A program made the translations under genes and the position numbers. From the NCBI RefSeq assembly GCF_029784135.1, contig NC_073746.1:247761307-247825306 (forward strand): 64,000 nucleotides of DNA, given 5' to 3'. This DNA comes from Toxorhynchites rutilus septentrionalis (taxonomy: Eukaryota > Arthropoda > Insecta > Diptera > Culicidae). Position 1 is the stretch's first letter; every line of letters starts with the position of its first letter. The notes under the pieces are model-generated. The model was given only the letters and a program-made list of their open reading frames with translations, was not told the origin of the DNA and did no database searches. Below are positions 22,855-32,565 of this stretch, one piece after another.

Positions 22855-24135
22855 TTAGGCTGTCAAAAAAGTCCTGCGGTATTTTTTTTGAATTTTCATT
22901 TGTTCATAAAATTAGTTACAATCATCTGTTTTAAGTCAAATATGCGCCGTTTTGTTCGATGACTTGTTCCCAACGAGATGCCAACTTCATAATACCCCTG
23001 TTATAGAAGCTCGCTTCCTTATTGGAAAAAAACTCGGATAGCCAATTTTCACAGGCCTCTTTTGTAGCTAACTTCTGACTACCTAGCTCGTTCGCCATGG
23101 ACAAAAACAGGTGGTAGTCACTTGGTGCAAGGTCCGGACTATACGGCGGATGCAAAAGAACCTCCCATCCGAGCTCCCGGAGCTTCTGGCGCGTCACCAA
23201 AGAAGTGTGTGGCCTGGCGTTGTCCTGATGGAAAACAATGCGGCCTCTGTTTATTAAAGATGGCCTCTTCTTCATGAGTGCTACCTTCAAGCGGTCCAGT
23301 TGTTGGCAGTACAGGTCCGAATTGAGCGTTTGGCCATAGGGAAACAGCTCATAATAGATTATTCCTTGACAATCCCACCAAACACACAGCAGAACTTTCC
23401 TGGCCGTTAATGAGGGCTTGGGCACCGTCTGAGCCGCTTCAGCGGGCTTCGACCACGACCGTTTGCCCTTCACGTTGTCGTAAGTGACCCACTTTTCATC
23501 GCCAGTCACCATCCGCTTCAGAAACGGGTCGATTTTGTCGCGATTCAGCAGCGATTCACATGCGTCGATACGGTCAAAGATGTTTTTTTGCGTCAACGTG
23601 TGTGGCACCCATACATCGAGCTTCTTTGTGAATCCAAGCTTTTTCATATGGTTAATAACGGTTTGATGACTTATCCCCAGCTCTTGGCCGATGCTACGGC
23701 TGCTACTATGCCGGTCTTTCTCGGCTAATTCAGCGATTTTGTCGCAATTTTCGACAACAGGCCTTCCGGAGCGTGGCGCATCTTCGACGACCTCTACACC
23801 AGAACGAAAACGTTGAAACCATCATTGTGCGGTGGAAATGGAAACTGTATCGGGTCCATAAACTGCACAAATTTTATTGGCAGCTTGAGATGCATTTTTG
23901 CCTTTGTCATAGTAGTACTGTAAAATATGTCGGATTTTCTCTTTATTTTGCTCCATATTTGCGACACTATAACTCACGAACGACTTAACCAAACAACTGT
24001 CAAGGACTATATTATAGCGCACAAAAATACCTTTCCAACAAGCTATAATATGACTCGATACAATGAATACAACTAGAACTACGCGCTTACAACCACACCT
24101 CGCGGAAATACCGCATGACTTTTTTGACAGCCTAA
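22855..24135 (-). mobile_element. mariner transposon, complete ends
   Basis: The 1281-bp element has inverted ends of about 30 bp that start TTAGGCTGTCAAAAAAGTCC on the left. On the right, reading inward, they are TTAGGCTGTCAAAAAAGTCA. Both then read TGCGGTATTT. TA flanks it at 22853-22854 and 24136-24137. Size, ends and target fit the mariner family. Almost identical ends suggest a fairly recent insertion. Confidence 0.95.
22931..23956 (-). pseudogene. mariner transposase with a single premature stop
   Basis: The frame starts MEQNKEKIRHILQYYYDKGK and runs 341 codons to the stop at 22931, the normal length. The paired helix-turn-helix domain occupies about residues 1-110, with a WVPH linker after it. 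The catalytic triad is complete: VTGDEKW, HQDNARPH and YSPDLAPSDYH, with exactly 34 residues between the second and third Asp (D34D). One defect is visible. Codon 45, minus strand of 23822-23824, is TGA just before WFQRFRSG, where relatives usually have Arg (CGA). A C-to-T change at CpG explains it. No frameshift was found. As it stands the full protein cannot be made. Confidence 0.9.
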
Positions 24136-24139
24136 TATA

Positions 24140-25444
24140 TCGTTAGACATATAACCAATATGTGCTCAATTCATGTTTTTATCGTGTAGGTTTTTGCATG
24201 TATTTTTCGAATTTGATTTTTGATTCATCCCCTTAAAGTCAAAAAACATCTTTCTCACATGAAAAAAATAAATTTATCCAAATTCTCTGAGAAGGTGATA
24301 GACGATCATATTTGATGAAAAAAATCCTCCTACGCATATCTTTTTTTTGTTTCGGATTCTGTTGCCTCAAACTGGCTCTACATTAAAAAAGTACGCTACG
24401 GAAGACGATTCTGATGCTTTCATTTGAAAGATGAGAAAATTTAGTACAGAATAGTAGTGGAACAACTAAATTGATGGATTTTAATAACATTTTGGAAGTT
24501 AAAAGCTCAAAAGTTAATGATTTTTGATGTGTTATTATTAATTTTATCCTAAAAATTTATATTAAACTAGATTGTTTCTATCAATTAAATTGAAGCTCTT
24601 TAACCGTTCTACAATTTGTTCTTTGACGCCCAACTTATATCTTTCATAACTTGGCTGCAATATCGATATAAACAATTCCTAGTGAAAATTCAGGCAAATC
24701 TTCAAAAATCACGATTTTTACCCCACTGTACATGTAATAGCCACTTAAACTTCACCTTAACGTTGAAAGGTTACATTTTTTCTTGAAATAAGCCATATTT
24801 GAAATATAAAAAAACATATTTTTTTCAAGTTCAAAATTGTATATAATCGAATCACATATAATCGAGTCTGTATATATTCGAGTCCGACCTGTACTACAAT
24901 ATTTTTTTACTATGATAGAATTTCCACGTCCGTGTTTGGCATATCCCGAGGTGTTGCTAATTTCGTTGGAGAACTATGTGCATGGCTCAAACTTCAAGTT
25001 TTTGTTTTTTAGATATCTATCGGTTTATGAATCTAGTTCCTAGATGTACAATGATTGCTTTTAAACAGCTATTGACGTGACAACATTCGTGAGATGACAT
25101 TCCTTGATTTAGTTTCGCATAATTTTATTTTATTTACATTTATCTTCTCTTCGTCTTTTCATAGCTGCCACTTTTCCATGCTTCTTCAATTTATGTTTTA
25201 CAATTACTCGATATTTCTTAATGAAGCAGAATTGAGAGTTGGGTGGATGGTTGTTATTTCGAAGAAATTCACCCCATTGCCCCGATACCACTGAACTCCG
25301 CAGGTCCATTGTGAGCTTTAATGCACGGGATAATACATTTTTTCAGGTACTCCTGTTTGGACGTTTTGGAATCCATAGTCCAGAGTTTATCGGCAATAAG
25401 GAATTCTCCACTATATCAATAATAATTAAATCACAATTTATCAA
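24140..25444. other. AT-rich stretch without recognised genes
   Basis: No gene is recognisable. At 24836-24895 three copies of a TATAATCGAGTC-like motif stand in a row, resembling the iterated ends of pogo-like elements (compare 15189-15268). Reads such as 24837-25043 have no family similarity. Confidence 0.4.
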
Positions 25445-26893
25445 GTTATAGTTATAGTTATAGTTATAGTTATAGTTATAGTTATAGTTATAGTTATAGT
25501 TATAGTTATAGTTATAGTTATAGTTATAGTTATAGTTATAGTTATAGTTATAGTTATAGTTATAGTTATAGTTATAGTTATAGTTATAGTTATAGTTATA
25601 GTTATAGTTATAGTTATAGTTATAGTTATAGTTATAGTTATAGTTATAGTTATAGTTATAGTTATAGTTATAGTTATAGTTATAGTTATAGTTATAGTTA
25701 TAGTTATAGTTATAGTTATAGTTATAGTTATAGTTATAGTTATAGTTATAGTTATAGTTATAGTTATAGTTATAGTTATAGTTATAGTTATAGTTATAGT
25801 TATAGTTATAGTTATAGTTATAGTTATAGTTATAGTTATAGTTATAGTTATAGTTATAGTTATAGTTATAGTTATAGTTATAGTTATAGTTATAGTTATA
25901 GTTATAGTTATAGTTATAGTTATAGTTATAGTTATAGTTATAGTTATAGTTATAGTTATAGTTATAGTTATAGTTATAGTTATAGTTATAGTTATAGTTA
26001 TAGTTATAGTTATAGTTATAGTTATAGTTATAGTTATAGTTATAGTTATAGTTATAGTTATAGTTATAGTTATAGTTATAGTTATAGTTATAGTTATAGT
26101 TATAGTTATAGTTATAGTTATAGTTATAGTTATAGTTATAGTTATAGTTATAGTTATAGTTATAGTTATAGTTATAGTTATAGTTATAGTTATAGTTATA
26201 GTTATAGTTATAGTTATAGTTATAGTTATAGTTATAGTTATAGTTATAGTTATAGTTATAGTTATAGTTATAGTTATAGTTATAGTTATAGTTATAGTTA
26301 TAGTTATAGTTATAGTTATAGTTATAGTTATAGTTATAGTTATAGTTATAGTTATAGTTATAGTTATAGTTATAGTTATAGTTATAGTTATAGTTATAGT
26401 TATAGTTATAGTTATAGTTATAGTTATAGTTATAGTTATAGTTATAGTTATAGTTATAGTTATAGTTATAGTTATAGTTATAGTTATAGTTATAGTTATA
26501 GTTATAGTTATAGTTATAGTTATAGTTATAGTTATAGTTATAGTTATAGTTATAGTTATAGTTATAGTTATAGTTATAGTTATAGTTATAGTTATAGTTA
26601 TAGTTATAGTTATAGTTATAGTTATAATTATAGTTATAGTTATAGTTATAGTTATAGTTATAGTTATAGTTATAGTTATAGTTATAGTTATAGTTATAGT
26701 TATAGTTATAGTTATAGTTATAGTTATAGTTATAGTTATAGTTATAGTTATAGTTATAGTTATAGTTATAGTTATAGTTATAGTTATAGTTATAGTTATA
26801 GTTATAGTTATAGTTATAGTTATAGTTATAGTTATAGTTATAGTTGTAGTTATAGTTATAGTTATAGTTATAGTTATAGTTATAGTTATAGTT
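25445..26893. repeat. (GTTATA)n satellite block 1, about 241 units
   Basis: It is a 1449-bp hexanucleotide array with only two visible variants: GTTATAATTATA near 26625 and a GTTGTA unit near 26845. The array lies directly upstream of retrotransposon copy A. It contains no real genes: the long Asn-Tyr, Thr-Ile and similar frames are translations of the hexamer. Confidence 0.97.
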
Positions 26894-27058
26894 CCCGACA
26901 GGTCTGAACTGTGCAGGAGATGCGGTGAGAAAGAGCATGTTGCGAGAGACTGCACGAAGCAACCGAAATGCCTGCAAACCAGAGAACGGCAGCGACCATG
27001 CGACAGGAAGCTTCAAGTGTCCCTCGTATAAGAAGGCGTTAGCAGAATCGCAGTAACG

Positions 27059-29710
27059 GAGATAATTCAGATCAATCTGAACCATTGCAACACAGCTCAG
27101 CAACTGTTGAGGTAGTCGACAACAGAGACAAAATGCGACGTTGCAATCATAACGGAGTCGTACCGAGTACCCCGTGATAATGGCAGCTGGGCGACGGATA
27201 GCTAAGGGATTGCTGCAATACAGGTGATGGGCAGATATCCTATCCAGGAAGTTGTTGGAGGTTCACATGAAGGTTTAGTAATCGCCAAAATTAATGGAAT
27301 CTTCATGTGTAGTTGCTACGCACCCCCGAGATGGACAACTGAGCAATTCCACCAGATGCTAGACGCAATGACCGAGGAACTAATCGGTAGAACACCGATC
27401 GTCATTGGAGGCGACTTCAACGCCTGGGCGGTGGAGTGGGGAAGTAGATGCACCAACATCAGAGGGTACAGTCTACTGGAAGCAAAGCTGGATGTAACGT
27501 TACTGAACGAAGGTACCACCAGCACTTTCCGGAAAGATGGGCGCGAATCCATCATCGACGTTACTTTTTGCAGTCCGTCGCTGTTGGCGAGTACGGAGTG
27601 GAAAGTGTGTGAGTCGTATACGCACAGTGATCACCAGGCGATCCGGTACAGAATCGGTCAACGAAACCACGTGCTATTTCGGAGGACAACAAGCGGTGAG
27701 CGGAAGTGGAAAACGAATGCTTTCGACAATGACCTTTTCGTCGAAGCACTTCGTCTAGCTAGCGGAGCTTCAGATTGGAACGCAGAAAAGTTGACAGATC
27801 TACTGGTGAGAGCATGCGACACTACCATGCCGAGGAAAGTTGTACCAAAAAATGGAAGACGCCCAGCTTACTGGTGGAACGACTCTCTTCGCAACCTTCG
27901 CGCTAGCTGTCTTCAAGCCAGAAGACGCGTTCAGAGAGCTGTGCCGAGATGCAGATGTTTCCAGTGAAGAACTGGTAGCAGTGGCGAAGAGACTGCAGGT
28001 AAACAAAGCGCCCGGCCCCGACGGAATCCCCAACGCGGCCTTGAAAACGGCGATTCAGGCGTTCCCAGACATTTTCAGGATAGTGCTACAGAAATGCCTG
28101 GATGATGGTCACTTTCCTAAGAAATGGAAGATCCAAAAGTTAGTGTTGCTGCCAAAACCAGGAAAGCCCCCGGGGGTACCAACATCCTATAGGCCTATAT
28201 GCCTGCTGGATACTCTTGGGAAACTCTTGGAAAGGATTATCCTCAACAGACTGACGAAATGTACGGAGAGTGACCATGGTCTGTCAAAGATGCAGTTTGG
28301 ATTCCGGAAAGGTAGGTCCACCGTTGATGCTATCCGGACAGTGGTTGAAAAGGCAGAGAAGGCGTCACAGCAAAAGCGGAGGGGCGACCGACATTGTGCT
28401 ATAGTAACGATCGACGTGAGGAATGCTTTCAACAGCGCTAGCTGGGAAGCCATTGCCGAGTCCCTATACCGTATGAAGGTTCCTGGGTACCTGTGCAGAA
28501 TTCTAGGAAGCTACTTCCAGAACCGCGTCCTAGTCTACGAGACGAGCACGGGGCAGACAACGTTGAATATAACGGCCGGAGTACCACAAGGCTCTATCCT
28601 GGGCCCAACGCTCTGGAACGTAATGTATAACGAAGTACTGAATCTGAAGCTTCCCAAAGGCGTGGAGATCGTGGGCTTCGCGGATGATATCGCTCTCACA
28701 GTGGCAGGCGAGACACTCGAAGAGGTGAAGATGCTTGCAACCGAGTCCATCGTCTAAGTAGGGAACTGGATGCAAGCAGTGAAACTGCAGATTGCTCATA
28801 ATAAAACGGAAGTATTGTTGGTGAGTAACTGCAAAGCCGTGCAGCGAGCGGAAATCACAGTCGGGGAACACGTGATAACTTCTAAGCGTAGGTTGAAATA
28901 CTTGGGAGTTATGATCGACGACCGGCTGAATTTCAACAACCACGTCGACTACGTCTGCGAGAAAGAAGAGAAGTCCATTAGCGCGATAGCGTGAATAATG
29001 CCGAATAACGCAAGACCTTGCAGTAGCAAAAGGCGTCTCCTGGCTGCTGTATCCTCGTCCATACTGCGGTACGGAGCACTAGCCTAGTCTGCGGCTCTCG
29101 AAACCCACCGAAATCGTAGAAAACTGGACCGTACGTTTCGGCTCATGGCGATGCGAGTTGCGAGCGCGTATAGGACGATCTCGTTGGAGGCAGTCTGCGT
29201 TATCGCCGGCATGATCCCTATTGGCATCACTCTGGCGGAAGACGGAGAGTGCCACAGACGAAAGGAAATCAGGGGTATCCGGAAAACAGCGAGAGTAGAA
29301 TCACTCTTGAAGTGGCAGCAGGAATGGGACACGGCGGAGAAAGGCAGGTGGACGTATGGGCGGTACTATCGACCTGGCTGAACAGGAAGCACGGGGAGGT
29401 GAATTTTCATCTGACACAGTTCCTGTCTGGACATGGCTGCTTCAGGCAATATTTGCACCGGTTCGGGCACGCAACGTCGCCACTCTGTCCGGAGTGTGAA
29501 GATGTGGAGGAAACACCAGAACACGTGGTATTTGTGTGTCCCAGGTTCACCGCAAGACGCGAGGGGCTGCCTGCCCTTCATGCCGGGAACATAGTAGAGA
29601 AAATGTGTCGCGACGAGGTCACCTGGAACGCCGTGAACAGTGTAATCATACACATCATGTCCGAGCTACAGCGGAAGTGGAGGGCCGACCAGCGTAGTAA
29701 TAACCCCTGA
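27059..29710 (+). pseudogene. ORF2 (endonuclease/reverse transcriptase) of copy A, broken
   Basis: Endonuclease motifs are visible: CSCYAPPRWT, VIGGDFNAWAVEWGS, SIIDVTFCSP and THSDHQAIRY. Reverse transcriptase motifs follow: KAPGPDGIPNA, LLPKPGKPPG, SYRPICLLDTLGKLLE, TIDVRNAFNSASW, AGVPQGSILGPTLWN and GFADDIALTV. A CCHC-type finger, CPECEDVEETPEHVVFVC, is near the end. Damage includes in-frame TAG and TAA codons near 27110-27205, two internal deletions near 27950 (the region between endonuclease and RT is shortened by tens of codons), a TAA at 28755 and a TGA at 28992, and later stops and frame changes. The end RRKWRADQRSNNP resembles that of intact copies. Confidence 0.9.
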
Positions 29711-29756
29711 CCGTAGAAGAGGAACAAATGCGAGGGCTGTTGCAAAGTGTAGTACC

Positions 29757-30262
29757 CCACGAGATTCGTTGTGACGGAGTGTGCGGTATGTTGGAGAGCA
29801 CTGCCTAATCGGCGCTCCGTTGGGAAGAGAAATCCTGCGAGGGTGGCTGTGACGGGGCGCGCGTCAAGTTGGAGGGCGCTTTCTAATCGGTTCACGTCTC
29901 GACAGGTGAGAAACCCCGCGAGGGTGACTGTGACGGGTTGGTGGATTGAGAGAGGAACATTGCGAGGGTCGTTTCGGCGGAGCGAGAGCCTAGGAGAGCA
30001 TCATCAAATCGGTGGGTACCCCACGAGAGTTGCTGTGACGGAGTGCGCGTTATGTTGGAGGGCACTGCCTAATCGGCGCTCTGTTGGGAGAGAAATCCTG
30101 CGAGGGTGGCTGTGACGGGGCGCGCGTCAATTTGGAGGGCGCTTTCTAATCGGTTCACGTCTCGACAGATGAGAAACCCCGCGAGGGTGACTGTGACGGG
30201 TTGCGCGTCAAGTTGGAGGGCAATTCCTAATCGGTACACGTCTCGACGGGTACAAGGAAGCC
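29757..30262 (+). repeat. 80-bp GC-rich tandem repeats in the 3' region of copy A
   Basis: Units begin GCGAGGGTGGCTGTGACGGG or close variants at 29757, 29837, 29918, 30021, 30100 and 30181, mostly 79-81 bp apart with one longer degenerate interval. Two unit types alternate: one with CTAATCGGCGCTC, one with CTAATCGGTTCACGTCTCGACAG. Copies B and C lack these repeats. Confidence 0.85.
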
Positions 30263-30520
30263 TGTGCAGCGGATGTGCGTGGCGGAGTAAAACGGAAACG
30301 TAAATGAGATGTATAGAGAAAAAGGGAAGGATCAACGCTAGTTAGCGTTGAAAACTCGTGAAGTGCATGAGCACAGCCGCCCCCTGAAGTAGTCGCCTAG
30401 ATGTGGTCCCAGGGGGAATGAGGCTACGAGTAGAGGGCTTGGTTTTTATGGGTGCGATCCCCACTCGACGTCTTCCCAGATAAGGCTGGAAGAGCGTTCC
30501 TCACCTCTATAAAAAAAAAA

Positions 30521-30727
30521 GTTATAGTTATAGTTATAGTTATAGTTATAGTTATAGTTATAGTTATAGTTATAGTTATAGTTATAGTTATAGTTATAGT
30601 TATAGTTATAGTTATAGTTATAGTTATAGTTATAGTTATAGTTATAGTTATAGTTATAGTTATAGTTATAGTTATAGTTATAGTTATAGTTATAGTTATA
30701 GTTATAGTTATAGTTATAGTTATAGTT
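30521..30727. repeat. (GTTATA)n satellite block 2, about 34 units
   Basis: A perfect hexamer array between the poly(A) of copy A and the first base of copy B. It lies in the same phase and orientation as blocks 1, 3 and 4. Confidence 0.97.
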
Positions 30728-31199
30728 CTGCCGTGGAGCTGCCGGCCTAGAATAGCACTTCGGGTCTTGGTCCCTGTCCCTGTCGTAGAAGGCGACTAAT
30801 CGGGTGACAACGCGAGTAAGGGCGCGGTAAAGCCTATGGAGATTGCACGGGGGAAATACCGTGTACAGGAGCAACGTAGGGAGTGCCAAGCACATCAGGG
30901 TTGACGCCAGTAAGATCCTGATTACGACATACTGGTACGACACGGAAAACGGACATGTTAAGGATGAGAACTACTTTCGACGCTAAAGGCTGACAATCGT
31001 GCTATCCTGTTCCCTGAGTAAGGAAGGGTGACACCTTCCTGAAACGGCGTGTGGGCTAATAGCGCGGTTGCCCCCGTCCCGGTAATAACTTGGCAAGTCT
31101 TCGGGTACGTTCGATGCTCGTCTAGGCTTAGGCACTAGGTACTAGGCGTCAGATGTCACATTCCTGACTTGCGCTGATCTGGCTCTGAACACGGTCCCC

Positions 31200-32565
31200 A
31201 TGAAGGACCGTGTCAACCCCCTGCATGGCCTCACTGCTTGCATAGATAACCATGGGATCACTGATAGCGACTATGTGCAACGAGCGGAGATAGCGGCCCG
31301 GAGTTGGGACCCAACAACAAAAATGAGTTTCCAAACAAATTCAACAGAAATCGAGAGCGAAATCGAAGAGGTAGGCATCTTTGCCAGAAGGGGACAGGTG
31401 ATGAGATCTCCGCCGCTGAGCCAACCACCAGCACCAAAATCCACAAGCGATAAATACATCGGAGAGCAGCCAAACCTGCAACACGAGAAAACTAAGCTGA
31501 ACTCTACGATTAAAATCGATTAAAATCAAATCGGCGCTTGCAGCAGCCGAACGCGAGCAACAATTCTGGAGAGCAAAAGCTGAAAAGGCGGAGAACGCAC
31601 TGAAAGAGAATGTGCAGAGTAAGCCGATAGAAGCGATCTCGACACCAATGAGTGACAGTACCCCGTTAACCGCGAAAAGGAAAAGACTAACTCCTGAAGA
31701 GAAAAGGGCAGCAAAGAAACAGAAAGATGGTAGCGAAGTGGCTAATGGTGAAAGCAAACAGAACAACGAAGAGATAAATGAGTGGAAAAAGATCGAAAGA
31801 AAGAAAAAAGAAGAGAAGAAGAAAGAAAAATTAAAGCCTAGGCTGGAGAGGCCAAAGCCGGACGCTCTGATTGTGGCTACAGCGGGCGCTGCAACATATG
31901 CTGAGATCTTGCGGAAAGTAAAAGAGGATCCGTCCCTGAAAAATCTCGGAGAAAACGTGGCCAAAGTAAGGCGAACTCAAAATGGACAATTGCTGTTCGA
32001 ATTAAAGAAGGACCCAACGATTAAAAGCTCAACTTATAAAGAGCTTGTCGAGAAATCGTTGGGCGAAACAGCGAAAGTGAAAGCTCTGTCCCAAGAAACA
32101 GTGGTAGAATGTAGAAACCTGGATGAGATCACTACAGATACCGAATTGAAAGAAGCCCTGAATGAACAGTTTAAGCTGGGAGAAGTCCCCATATCAATCA
32201 GGTTGAGGAAAGCATTTGGAAATACCCAAATAGCAACCTTAAGACTGCCAAGAACCGCAGCCAGCAAGCTGTTGGAGGCTGGTAAGATGAAAGTCGGATG
32301 GACGGTGTGCTCCCTGAGAGCTATCCAGCAAGTATCTAGGTGTTTCAAATGCATGGACTTTGGCCACCAAGCAAAGTACTGTAAAGGACCTGACAGATCG
32401 GAGCTCTGTATAAGATGCGGCGACAAGGGGCATTTGGCAAAGAATTGTACGAAGCCCCCAAGGTGCTTGCTCTGCACGACTGAGGAAGAGAAGGACCACG
32501 CTACAGGGGGACCGAGATGCCCGGTCTTTAAAAGGGCGATGGCAGCAATAACCAAATGGAGGTAA
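31200..32565 (+). pseudogene. ORF1 of copy B, frameshifted
   Basis: The start MKDRVNPLHGLTACIDNHGI is as in copy C. After ...NLQHEKTKL the sequence jumps: two segments present in copy C are missing and GATTAAAATC is duplicated, giving a net loss of 65 bp. The frame then ends at 31521-31523. The original frame reopens at once and continues through the lysine-rich region to three zinc knuckles and the TAA at 32565. No intact ORF1 protein can be made, although a product from an internal ATG (31612, 317 aa) is conceivable. Confidence 0.9.

Larger units (their letters stand above)
26894..30520 (+). mobile_element. R1-clade non-LTR retrotransposon copy A, 5'-truncated, inserted in GTTATA repeats
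   Basis: The copy starts inside the ORF1 zinc knuckles: the first bases after ...TATAGTT read PDRSELCRRCGEKEHVARDC. It continues through a broken ORF2 and ends with a poly(A) of 10 at 30511-30520, followed at once by GTTATA. The protein similarity to copies B and C is roughly 70 percent by eye, so it is a different, older subfamily. It shares the same 3' and 5' junction type. Its 3' UTR shares the TGCATGAGCACAGCC block with B and C. Confidence 0.9.

Noticed and set aside
25343..27103. Very long frames of alternating Asn-Tyr, Thr-Ile, Tyr-Ser or Val-Ile on both strands, here and in the other satellite blocks
   Set aside because: They are translations of the GTTATA hexamer, which has no stop in several frames. 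Codon content is that of the repeat, not of a gene.
30728..30860. HDV-like self-cleaving ribozyme at the 5' end of copies B and C, as found in R2 and some RTE elements
   Set aside because: I could not find a pairing partner for the first seven bases at the usual distance; only a weak CCGTG/CACGG match over 110 bases away. A covariance-model search would settle it.
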